64,000 nt of DNA, from NCBI RefSeq assembly GCF_014898815.1, contig NW_026515528.1, positions 62,001 to 126,000 on the forward strand, given 5' to 3'. The notes beneath the pieces were generated by a model, which ran no database searches, had not been told where the DNA came from, and saw nothing but the letters and a program-made list of their open reading frames with translations. This stretch comes from Panonychus citri. Its lineage: Eukaryota; Arthropoda; Arachnida; Trombidiformes; Tetranychidae. Positions 22,189 to 34,407 of this stretch are shown in pieces; position 1 is the stretch's first letter; each line of letters starts with the position of its first letter. A program made the translations under genes and the position numbers.

Positions 22189-25100
22189 ATGATGATAATA
22201 TTACCGTTATTAGAGGGTAACATTGTATGTCAACCATCAGAAACACAAGACACTCAGATACATAAAAATAATGTTAACCTAAAGGTTTCACCTCAAAGTC
22301 AATTTCATTTCCATCATTTTCAGAATCAACTTTTTCCTTTCTCTGTTATTGTTATATTTATTTAATATCTCAATTTCATGATGATGATGATGATGAACTT
22401 TTATCCTCCTTCCATCACCTTTCCCTCTGAAAAAAAAGAGAAGAATCGTATTTGTTGATGACATTTCTTTATTTCTTTTTCTTTATCAACTCTTATCTCT
22501 TTGAATCACTTGAAATTTTAATTGAACTTTACTGATGTGCATCAGCATGTTTTTCCTTATTTGCGAATTAGATTCAACTGATTTAAAGGAGTTACCCTGA
22601 TTATCTCAACTGAACTTTTTTTCCGTACTATATTTTTGTAATTTCTTACTTTCTCTCAATCTTTCTATCAGCATTAAATTTTCTCATAATCATCAGTAAG
22701 CTTATTAAGTAGAAGGAAGAAAAAAAAAGCCACAGAACTGAATTGAACTTTTAACAGATAACATTGATATCTTTTCTCTGTCTCACATTCTCTGTAGTAT
22801 TTATCTTCATTTTATTTTCGAATTATTTTCATTTTATTTCTTTCATTCTTTTCAAATGTAAATCTATCAGACTAATTAGATCTTCTTCTCTCCTTTATTC
22901 ACCTTATTTATATACTCTTTTAACCCTAAATCATGTACTCGTACTCATCGGCTCATGTAAAGTCAATAGTAATCATTGAAAATAATACAAGTAATTAAAA
23001 CTTTTCAAGGTAATAACTTTTTCTGTTTACATTTCAATTGGATCATCATGCTAATTTTAATAAGTAAATTCAGTCAACACACAATTATATGGGTTAAATT
23101 CATTCTAATAGTGCAATTATTTTTATATGTACTTAAATTTCATAGTGCTGAAAAGTTCATAATATTAAATTGGTTAGTTTTATGGGAGAAATATTAATTA
23201 TTCAGTGATAAACTGATATTGATGATGATTATTTATCAAAACTAATTAGCATGATAATTACCATAAAACGATGATAACAATAAAGATAATGATTGTTTTA
23301 AATTGTGGAAAACAATTCTGTATGAAAACAATGAGCAAGATTTTGCTAATGAGTAGCTAAGTGAAAAAAAGAGATGGAAAATTTTAATTGCTATAGAATT
23401 GAATGAAAAGTTAACCAAGATAAAACAATATTAAGAATTCAATGATTTTGATAGTAGTCGAGCTTGGAACTGCAATTAAACATTTTATCGCCTATTTGAA
23501 TCGAAAATATCTATATACTTCAGTGTGGATTTGTATTACATGTGGATGAACGAAGCATTTTACTGAGAAGAGAAAAAAAATTCTATGGAAAATGACAATT
23601 GAATCAATTCGATCAACTGAAAATCGAAACAAAGAGGAAAACTTTCTTCTTCTTTATCAATTTGATGACAAGAGTTTTCTTTTCCTTAAGATCTACTCAG
23701 CATTTACCTTGTTCTCATCTTTTCTTTTAGTCTGTACGATGAATTTTCTACCCTGTAAATAGGTAAAATGATGAAGATAATCAATATGATAATGATTAGC
23801 ATGATAAGCATCTTTAACCTAATGAAATATTGAATATATTCAGAGTAAAATCACGGATTCTGGTTCATGTAATGATTCAATTGTCATGGATTCAATATAA
23901 AACAGGTAAGTAAGAATCGCATGCAATTGTGTCCTGAAAACTAAATGAATTATTGCAGACATAAGAATAGATTTTTTTTTCTCTCGCTCTTCTTTCCCTT
24001 GTATTTTTGTCATTACTTGGTAATAGAAAAAAAGGATCAGCCGATCGAAGGAGCAAGAATAGAGAAGTAAAAGAAAACGAATAGAAGAAAATTGTTGAAA
24101 AAGCAGAAAAAAAGTTCGAGAAACAAAATCTATTTTATTGTCCAGTTCTTTTTACTGGACATTCGGTTTGACTTTTCAATCCATTGAGAAACTATTACAA
24201 CAACAACAAACAAACACATACACACACACACAGAAGGAAAAAAATGACAAGAATGAAAAAGTATATTCGGTTACCCTGTTAACAATGAATTTCATGTTAT
24301 ATCAATTTTTCTCGTCTGAGTTCATGAATGTTTGAATTCGAGGAGAAAACTAATACAATTCTCATTCATAATGATATTTTATTGATGAACAAATAATATT
24401 CATAACGTAGTCATCGGCATTATATCAACGATAGATTATTAACTGAATACACCCAATGGTTTGTATCTACCTTTTTGTTTTGTTTCTTACTTTTCATGGG
24501 AAGACAAAAAGAGAGAAAGAAAAAAAAAGTTCATCATCAGCATCTCATGTAATATTTATCATCACCCTGAGTATATTTATTCAATGTATGAAATTCAATG
24601 GACAAGAAACAAGAGAAAATAAAATAAAAAAGGTTACATGGTAACTCTTGTATTCCTATGGAAAAATCTGAAGAATGAAAAAACAATCAAAATTTAAAGA
24701 TTGAATCAACAGAAAGAGAGAGAAAATTCTGTTGATTTAGTTATTCACTATGATTTTTAAATTCTCTCAATGAAAACCAACAACTGAATAGAATTGAACA
24801 TTTCAATGAACATTTAAATAGCATCTCATGTATATAATATTAATGATAATTTATTGATTCGTTCCCCTGACTTTCAGATTCTGATTTAGTTCAGTGTATC
24901 TTCATTCAATTTACATACATATACCTGAAAATTGAGTTCAGCAAAAAATAAGAATGAAAAAAGTTCTGAATTCAGTTTGAGTGATGAAGAAAAAAAAAGT
25001 TTATATATATACTTCATATACATGAGTTGGGATGCAAATTCAAATTTAATATCATTTCTCTGGTTGAGAAAAATATTATCATGATAAAAATTAATAACGT

Positions 25101-28100
25101 GTAAAATAATCGTTATTACAATAATTTGTTGGTTGACAAAAATGATTCAATTATCAGATGATAATATAAGAGGTGATGATGAGCAAACAATTAACTTTAT
25201 CCACATTAACTATTAATTTGTAGTATTTGTTATGTATACAAATGAAATCATGATAAATTTACTTTGATTGTGATGAGTTAACGATAGTATTTTGTTTTTC
25301 CTCCAACAACAGAAAAGTTATCATAATATTCATGATGTATTTAGATAACTTGATATTCTCAATATCTTTGGAATAAAAATATCATACAGATAACTATTGA
25401 TATACTATTGATGTTACACTTATATTAATAATGTGATGACCATTATGATAAAAGGAATAAGGTAATCCATTAAATGGTCATGTTATAAATAATCTGATTT
25501 TTGGCTATTTTTTTTGTCTTTCATTCTGGTCACTTCATTTAGAGTCTCTTGAGTTTATTCATTATCATGATATCTTGTAGTTACTGTTTTATTGTTGTAT
25601 CATTGAAGACATACACATATGATTATTGCTTTTGACAATGAACACAATGAATCCTCCTTAAGTCTTGCTAATGGTTTAATTTGATGTTGATGTTGGTATA
25701 ATGAGAAATGATCATCATGTTGATTTTGATGATCTGCCATCAGAATCAGAATCAGAATCTAACAAGGACAACAAACCATTACAATGGTTTTTATATACTC
25801 GGTTAATGTAAACAAACTGGACACTGATCATTGGGACATCTCTCTCTCTCTCTCAAAACCGTTTCACATGGAAAAGGTTAATCTAGATCATAATAAATTA
25901 GTGACCTGAAAGGCTCAAGTTGAAAAGTTGAAACAATATTGAAACGTTTATTACTTTTAATTTGATTAATTAACATCCACTCAACTTTGCTGATTAGTTA
26001 ATGATGTAGTTAACCATTACATTGTTACGAAATTGTGTATTAATAGTTAACTTTTATCCTTTTGGAAATGGTTTATTGATCAACTATTAACCAGCCAATA
26101 TATTTAAGTAAATCATCATTAACTTTCACATCATTAATTTTGCCTTTTTCTCCCTGATAATTATCTCTGTCAATTAGTTTCAGTATATTGTATATCTATC
26201 CACTATTCAACCCAATACAAATAATACAATATAAATTTAACCTATTGATTAATTAAATGATTAAAATTTTCGCCTTCTAATTATCCGTCAGTGGACAAGA
26301 GATTTCAACTGAAACTGTGATCAATTCAATGACCATGAAATGATATCTTCATTCAAAATGAAAGCTCAAATGGAAACATATAATCACAATAGAGGTTCTT
26401 GTATCATCATTTTCATTAGTAATCACAAATTCCAAGACTAATTGTGCGTTTTTGCTTAATAGCAATTAAGTTGCGATTATTGTACTGATTATAATGGTAT
26501 TAAAAGTTTGCTCTTCTTTCCCAGAATTTGAAATTGATTTCATCAATTGATCATCTTACTTTTGGTCTACAACCAAAGTTGAAGACAATTCAGTTGCAAT
26601 TAGATTCAAAGTCATAATTGTAAGCTCATTTTCTTGACCAATGGCTGGGAGTTAATGGTTGAAAGGGAATGAAAAAAAAGACAAGGATATTAGATAAAAA
26701 AGTTAATACGCTAAGCTGGAAGATAAAGATGATCCCTGCAGATTGATTCCATGATGGATTCCCTACCACAACACTCACCTTAGTAAAGAGTATGAGACAG
26801 TTAAAATTGTTTGTTTTTCTTATTTCTCATGATCATGACAAACTCAGATAATAGAGAAGATTAATAATTCTGATAGAAAATGAAAACAATGAAATAATTA
26901 CAGTTTTTTTTTCTACTTCTACGAATATGTAGCTTTCAACAGAGGAGGAAAAAGAAGAAACCAAAAACCAAAGAAACGAAACTTGTCCTCTTGATTATTA
27001 TGGAAGATAATGATGAAACGAATTCCTTTTATCATCAGCAAAAAAATCATAATCATCGTCACCATGAAAATCCCTTTACAGGATCAACATGAGAAATAAT
27101 GACAAGAAGCACAACAATGTAGAATTAGGTTTTTCCATTCTAAGTGAAAAAAAAGAAAATACATCTTAATAGAAATCGTCATTTTTTTCCTTGTTCATGA
27201 AAAAGATCATTCCAACGTAAGAATTTTCCAAAGAATAAATTGAAAATCACTGGGACTGTGTATCTTTCATCTGGTAATCCTTTTGTAACAATTTTCTCTT
27301 CAAGACTTACAAGACTTGTTAGATTATTTTTACAGGTAGAATGATGATTTTTTTCGTTCAATCAGAACCTCATATAAAACGAAAATAATAATTATCGGAA
27401 TCTTGCCAATCTTATTGGTCATATCTCCATAACTATGAAAAAAAAATGCTGAAAAATATGACAAAGATTATGATTTTTGAATCTCTTGTCAACCGTTATG
27501 TAAATTTCCCACCCAATGAATTTCATCACTATGGTCTTGTAGGCGAAAAACAATCCACCCAGCATAAAGTGCTTTCAGTTAATTACAAAGTCATCAAGTT
27601 TTGAGGGGGTCATTCTGATAGTACATGGTAATATTAAGATGGACATTAGTAGCATGTAAACTTTATATAAGATTTATTATCATATCAACCGGTTAAGTTG
27701 GTTCTTCTTAAAAATATCATGCCCCATGAATACTGAACTACCACAGGAATATAAAAATTTTTGTAAGTTAATGACATGAATGGGAATGTTTATACTCATT
27801 CAGTTTCTTTTTCATGGTAATTCAGATTAATTTTGCTTTCATGGAATTAAATTTCATTATTTTACTCTTATAAACAAATCTATGGATCAGTGCATATACT
27901 TGCTACTCATCTCAATTAACATGCAACAAAGGAAAAGTTAACAAGACCAATACTTAAATATCAACATAATCAGCAACCAAAGTTAACGAAAGAAAAAAAA
28001 AGTACAAGACAATCATTAGATAGATATTATTATTCAACATTACAAGTTGAAACATTGGAACACTTCAAGTTTTATCACACTTTTTTAGCTTCTATTTTAT

Positions 28101-28251
28101 CATGAACTTTCCTGAATTGCCTGTGAGATATAAACCATACCAATATCAGAGGGAAAATAATCAAAACAAAAAAATAATCTCACCTCAACTCTACTTGAAA
28201 AGGGAAAAGAGCTGAACAAAAAATCTGAATATAAAAAAATTCTGAATGCAA
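21725..28251. other. intergenic stretch between receptor and element A
   Basis: AT-rich, with an ATG/ATC microsatellite at about 22149-22190 (a dozen or more units), a second near 22378-22396, and a CA run near 24220-24231. No coding sequence, RNA gene or transposon end could be supported on either strand. Confidence 0.6.
22149..22190 (+). repeat. (ATG)n microsatellite
   Basis: A nearly perfect run of about 13 ATG units. It makes the false start of a 77-residue ORF with a Met tract. Similar CAT/ATG runs occur throughout the window. Confidence 0.9.
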
Positions 28252-29163
28252 TGTGAGTATTTGTTGATTAAGTTGAGGGAGAAATTCTGAGCAACAGAAT
28301 GAGATAGAGACACAATATCTCTGAGAGATTAACTATAACCAACGGATGGGGAATCAGGAGATAAATCTGTCACAAATTCAGATTTGTTCCAAGTAATTTC
28401 AGGATTATTCTCAATTAGAATATCAATTCTATTGAACAAAGATCACTAAGTGATGGTTAAAATGAACTGAACTTTATTGAGAACTTAATAGAAACAGAAA
28501 GGTAAATTGAGTTTAACATGGAGATACTTGAACTTAACAGTTAAAGTGAAGGCATTAAACTGAGGATTAGTTGAAGAGATTACAAAGTAATAAAGAAAAC
28601 AAAATTGGGGGAAGATGATTAATAATCATAATTAGTAATAGTTAAAGGGGAAAAATTTAACGTTTTTATCACTTTAGTGATCATCATAGACAAGGATAAG
28701 ATTAGCAAGTGAACAATACTGTCGCGCCAAAAATCATCTTCTTTGTAATGATGATGATGATAAGACAAGTTTTAACCTCTGAAAGGTAAAAGGCTTGTTA
28801 AAGCTAAAAGGATAAGAAAGGGAAGAGAAAGAAGAAAAGAAAGAGAAAATCAAAGTCTTTCTAATTTGGCCAAAGTTTTGGTACTTTAAGAAGAGACCAT
28901 TGAATGGTAATTAACGGAATTTTGGTTAAACTGTTAAACAATTAGATCACTTTAGTGATACAGAGATTAAGCATAAAGAGATTGATTAGCTTAATTAAGC
29001 AAAGAGATTAATATGAATAAAATGAAAATTAAAGAAAACTAAGTTTTAGAAAATGGGAAAAGATAAATGAAGGAATTGAATAAAATTATTCAATAATCAG
29101 GGAAAAGATCATCGAAGTGATACAATTGGAGTTCTGATGGATTCCGTGTTTTTATACCCTTCA
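28252..29163 (-). repeat. LTR of element A, 3' LTR (912 bp)
   Basis: It matches 38589-39493 almost throughout. Differences are chiefly homopolymer lengths, with this copy longer (for example AAAGG against AAGG near 28498, GGGGG against GGGG near 28610). It contains the palindrome ATCACT...AGTGAT at 28442-28454, 28668-28681 and 28946-28959. AATAAA on the minus strand (28473-28478) may be the poly(A) signal. Its first three bases in element direction form the TGA stop of ORF3. Confidence 0.95.
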
Positions 29164-32100
29164 GTTCCCCGGTTTTTGATGAAGATAGTTCATTAGAACT
29201 CGACTTTGGATCCTTCGAGGGCTTTGGGAAACTTCTTGGTTATTAGAACTCTGAGAGTTAATAATAGTATCAGGGTCGGGTATTGGTGATGAACGGACTG
29301 AGTTAGGTGGAGATTGAGTAGGAACATAATGTTCATTGTCAGGTGGATTACCAAAGGTAAATGGAGGAGGTGAATTTTTATGATCAGATTGAGAAGATTT
29401 TGACTTCTCAGATGAATGGGAATTAGAAGTGGTTGATGATGATGAAGATGATGAAGATGATGAAGATTTGGAGCCTGAGGCTCTTTTATCATTGAATGAT
29501 TTGGGTGATGATGGTGGTGGTGATTTGATTGGTGTAACTTGGACAGAATTGAGTGGGAAATCCGGAGTGGATGAGGTTGATTGTGTTGGAGTAACACACA
29601 TGTAATCACTATATTCAGGAATAGTTTCATGATGGTGGAAATAAGACCAATTTCTCGGCCAATGAGCCTTTTTAGCGACAACCAAAGCAGAAAACTTTTC
29701 ATGAAGTTGCGATATTTTCTTGTTTCGAACATATCGATTCAGTGATTGATTGTGGATTCCTTGTCCGGTGGCAGTTACTTTTATTTCTATCTCTTGCCAG
29801 AATCCCATATAAAGTCTCATGGAGTAATTGATTCAATGACAGGGAATGAGCTTTAGCAGAATAGCATATCCAGAAAACTAGGAAAGAGATAAGAGAGAGA
29901 AGCAGGGAATTTCTATAAGAGAGAAATAGATTGTGACATCTCTTAATTTAGATCTGAGTCCATCTATTTCACATGAGGAAAAATCAAGTGACTTGAATAA
30001 GTTGATTAATCCAGAGCCAATGATATATTTAGCTGAGGCTAAATAGGTGATAACTTGATCTCGAACATGGGAAAGTTTTTCCAAACTTAATATCGCTCAT
30101 GGTAAGTCCATGATAACGAGTATCCATATAATTGACTGCACGATAATTGACCAGAGTTTCATAAACGACTTGACATTGTCCATCGACAATTACAATCCAT
30201 ACTGGATGTGGGGCCAAAACACGATCACCATTTTGAGTTGTTTTAGTGATACGAACGTAAGCAGCGTGGATAGAATAGGTGTTCATTTTATCAGGATGTT
30301 CGGTAATATTTTGATTAATCAATTTTGATGAGATGGTTTGAGTTGTTCTAATTCAGTCTTAACAATATCATTAAAGACCATTGTGGCTTTTTGTCGCCTA
30401 TTAGAACGGTAAGAGAGTTTATGTTGATCAGTTGTTGTTGTAACTTTTTCAGTTTCATGAAATTCAATGAGAGAATAAGGGAACCAATTGTTGATATTTT
30501 CACGAACAACTTTTTGATCATCAGGATTCAATCGATAAGGATTGATTTTAGTAAATGGGTTAACGGGATGACCAGCATCAGGTGAAGAGGTAATTCGATC
30601 TTTAGGTAAATCTAATAAAATTTGTCCTTCGGAATATTTGATCCATTCTTCGCTATCAGCGAGTAAATAATGAGGAACTTTGTCCCTAAAGTTGCACCAT
30701 TTAATGGTATGAGGACGAGAGGGAGCGGGATCGCAGGAAACAGCGGGTGGAAATCCAATTTGTCTCAGAAAATCTTCTTCTTCAGCCAAAGGTGTAGTAG
30801 GATCGAATGCCTTATGATATGAAGTCCAAAAACCAGATTTCAAATTTGCATGAGAGCGAATAGCTGAACGAGAAAGATGAGGATCCTCAGGATTATTTTC
30901 TCTATTGTAGAGTAAGCAGGCAAACAATTCGAACTTTTGCTGAAAGTTAAATTCATGAGTCGAATAGGTAATTCGTGGTTGAGGAGCTGAACGAATGTGT
31001 TGAGGGATAAAATTCATCAGGCGCTTTGGAGCGATGGCTGATAAGCGTTCAACATTAGAACCTTTTTTGAACCAGTCGATTGAATCGAGATCGATTTCCT
31101 CACGGAATAAACCAAGTCTACACTCTTTCTCATGTTGAGCCAATAGATTCGGACTGAAGTAATTGAGACACAAAGTGTAGCGACACATAAACTTACAGTT
31201 TCGATAGTTGATATAATTTTCACAATAAGAAACTTTTTCAAAAGCTGGATAATCATCCAGAGCAGCAAAGGTTTTGATACAGTTCGGGTAAAAGCAAATG
31301 AATTTGTTTGATTGGAGAATCGGACTCAATTTCAGGATTTGGATTAATTGTTGAGTAAAAAGAGCACAATTTGAACAATACCAATTTCGACATGAACTGC
31401 ATTCAACTGGACTTAACACTATGTGTTCACAGAACAGACAACGAATTTGGTTGCTAAATTCATCAAGTTTTTCGTGCATAACAGAGGCTTTAGATATTCC
31501 TTTAGGAATCTTAGGAATAGGAATTGAATAAATAGATTGATCTTGATAGAGATTCAAAAAGATTTTTTCTCTAATAACTTTCTCATATTGAGAGTAAATG
31601 ATTTTAAAACCTGAAGCCTTAATGGCGACCAATTGTTTGATTCGTTTGTATGAGTCGATTGATAAATGAGATGGAAGCTCACAGAGTGGAAGTGGAGCAG
31701 GAATAACATAAGGTTCACCAGGAAATTCGCCTGGTTTTGGGTATCGATTTGGATAATTAGTTGATTCCAATTCTTGAGAAAAACGAACGTGTTTTTGAGT
31801 TTCCATATCTGAGATATTTGGTCTTCTTAATTTCAAATTAGATGAGTTGGAATCTAAAGATTCAATTGGTGATGATCTCTTAAGAGATGAATTAACATGA
31901 ACTTCGGTAGAAGTGAAAGAAACAGTCTTGAGAAGAGAATCTTTTTGATTCTTAGTAGAATTTGAAACACACGGAGAATTAGATCGAGAATCGATATTAT
32001 AACAAGGATAAGTTTTCGTCGGTGGTTTAGCGTATCGACCAGGGTAATACACAATTGAATGTTCTGATTCAGAGTCAGAGGGATAATCACAATCAAAGTT

Positions 32101-32193
32101 AACTTGAGAGTTGGAACCAGAGGTTGAGGGAAGATCTCCAAGAGATAAATTAACACTGGATAATAACTCGGATGAGCTGTTGCTTTTATCCAT
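29161..32193 (-). pseudogene. ORF3 of element A: RING + TRAF finger + exonuclease-like domain
   Basis: About 1,010 codons from ATG 32193 (MDK) to a TGA formed by the LTR edge. Residues ~1-250 are Ser-rich with a conserved PNRYPKPGE...PAPLPL segment. A RING-like cluster follows at 252-276 (CX2C, then ECSSCRNWYCSNC: Cys in place of the ring His). A TRAF-type finger lies at ~333-358 (CX3C, C, HX3C). A conserved middle region without a known family lies between ~360 and 620. An exonuclease-like domain is encoded at about 30289-29785; it has the REXO1/ISG20 pattern (VWIVIVDG..VVYETLV, NYMDTRYHGLT, LRDVTIYF), but its first catalytic DxE motif is replaced (SIHAAYV) and the GHxxxxD motif reads GSGLINLF. 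The tail is Ser/Pro-rich. Breaks occur near 30320 (in an A run), near 30070 and around 29820-29860. In this assembly the frame is open from the integrase into ORF3. No signal peptide or membrane helix is seen, so it is not an envelope protein. Confidence 0.75.
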
Positions 32194-32194
32194 T

Positions 32195-32212
32195 AATTTA
32201 GCTTTTTTAATT
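32195..32212 (-). promoter_or_regulatory. 18-bp block conserved in front of ORF3
   Basis: In element direction it reads AATTAAAAAAGCTAAATT and ends two bases before the ORF3 ATG. The identical 18 bases precede ORF3 in element B (48865-48882), although flanking DNA there is diverged. It may be a splice acceptor region, a start site for a separate ORF3 mRNA, or a translation signal; none is proved. Confidence 0.45.
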
Positions 32213-32751
32213 AAGATAATTAAAACAAAGAGATGACTAATTGTGAGCTTATTAAAGCGTTGAGGATGATTAGTCACTAAGAAAATAGCAGAGCTATAGA
32301 GATACAAAATGGAGGATGAACCAGGTGAATAGAGAGTAAGATAGCTTAAGCTATTAGAGTCAATTTGGAGATTGAGACGAAAATAAAAACTAATATTTAT
32401 ATAACTAGAGTTATCAACTTTTCGGAGAACAATTTTAAAATTCAATTTAACTGAAATTCTGTAGAATTCTGAGTAAATTTGAGAGAGAATTAGAATGGAT
32501 AGAGATTGATAATCAATGTTAACCACAAATGGACAAAGGGTTGAGTGAGAAACAAAGGAAAGTGAAGGCGGGAACGAAGCTAATGAAGCGACACCAATGT
32601 CTTTACATTGATTCACCTTCAAAGGTGACAAGTGGTGACAGTTTGACAGTTGTGGCGACAATTTAAAAAGATGATTAAGATCATTTAGATAACTAAAGTT
32701 ATAAAATTTTCTAATTCTAATTGAATTCAATGGAATAAAATCGTTTTCTTC

Positions 32752-34407
32752 AGAAGGAAGATCAATAAGATACAAAATGTATACGTTTTTGTTTTTCAAT
32801 TGTAAACGAGTTAAAGGTTTATCATGATTATGATCAATTACTTTTGATTGTTGAACAATTTGTTTATCAGCTGATTGATATTTGCGTTTAGTTTTGGTAT
32901 TTGTCAAGTTTGAATTATCATTTAAATGATCGAGATCAGTAACTGATTGATTCGTTTTATCTTCTTGTTCAGTTGATATTGAATTTTCAGGGTAATTAGA
33001 AGCATTTAGAGTAAGATTTTCATTCAAAGTTTTTCTCGTAAGTGAGAATTGGTCAGAAAAAGTTTTTGGATTTAAAGTTTCAAGATTTTGATTTTGAATT
33101 GAATTTTCAACTTCTAAGTTTTCATTATCACAAAGTGATTGTAAGTGTTTATCAGCTAGTTGTCTAACTTCAGGAGTATTGAAATTTTCAGATTCTAAAT
33201 ATGAATCAGGATTGAAGTAATTATCTCTAAGAGATTCCATTTCTTTAGAAATTTTTCCTTTGTATCGTTTAGTATTGGAAACATTAGCACTGAATAAACC
33301 TAAATCATCGATATCGAGTAAAAGTAATGAACCTTTTTTGATTCCACAGACCAAATGTGGTCCATGATATTTAACTCTGAGCTTTTTTGAGATCGATGAA
33401 TCGATAGATGAATTTTTCACCCAAACAAAATCTTGTAACTTATAAGGGGATTGTTGATGGAGTTGCTTTGTACGATTGATTTGGTACAATTGTTGAGATT
33501 TAAGACGAGCAAATGACAATTTTCTTGCTTGTGAAACGGTGATTGATTGAATGTGATTTATCATTAAGTGATTATCAATGGGTTTATTTGGTTCTCTACC
33601 AAATACAAGAAAATAGGGACTGAATCGGGTAATTTTATGGATTGACGAGTTTATAGCGTAAATGGAAGCTTCAAGAGCGAGTTTAAGATTTTTAGTACCA
33701 TTTTCAATGACATAAGTTCGAAGCCTTTCAGCAATATTTCTATTACATCGTTCAACGATACCTTGTGATTGAGGGTGGTAAGGGTTAGATACATCATGGT
33801 TTATACCATTTTTCTTGAGAAATTCTTGGACAGAATCGGATAGAAAATTAGTACCTTGATCAGTTTGTATAACTGAAGGATAACCAAAGAGGTTAAAGAA
33901 TTGAGTGAGAAAGTTAATAACGGTACTTGAGGTTTGATTATTTGTTAGTTTAGCATAAACGTAGCGAGATAAAACGTCAACCAATACGATTATGTATTTC
34001 TTACTGTTGTGAATAGTAATCGGACCTTGAACGTCCAGTTCGAAACGTTCGAAAATTTCTTTGGGAATAGGTTTAGCTGCGGGGTCAATGTAAATTACAT
34101 TTGATGGCTTAGCAATCGAGCAGGTTACACAAGAATCACATAACTTTTTACTTCTTCATACAAGTATTTGCACCAAAATCGTCTAGCGATATTCAAGTAC
34201 GTTTTCTCTGTGGCGAAATGACCACCGAGAGTTGATTGATGTTCTTGTTCAAAAATATCTTTCAAGATAATTGGATCGATTACCAAACGTGAACCAAATG
34301 GAGTTCTAATATCTTTTCGATAAAGTAGATTGTCTTTGAGAATGTATCTTCGAGCAGCAATTGAATTAGGATTTGAAAGTTGTTGAATTATATCTTGGAT
34401 ATCAGAA
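32752..34407 (-). pseudogene. pol: integrase part of element A pol
   Basis: In element direction the frame resumes at about 34380 with the HHCC zinc-binding region (HQSTLGGHF...), shifts at an A run near 34145, and then runs on open. Catalytic residues: Asp in FELDVQGP (~34040), Asp in QTDQGTNF (~33860) and Glu in GIVERCNRN (~33765). A GPY/F-like box (YHGPHLV) is near 33360. The last stretch shared with element B ends near 32755. Beyond it the frame stays open through a spacer into ORF3. Integrase joins the element cDNA to host DNA. Confidence 0.88.

Noticed and set aside
22132..22365. 77-codon ORF with a Met tract
   Set aside because: Starts in an ATG microsatellite; the rest is unremarkable.
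29193..29732. 179-codon His/Leu-rich ORF
   Set aside because: Out-of-frame shadow of the Ser/Pro-rich tail of ORF3 in element A.
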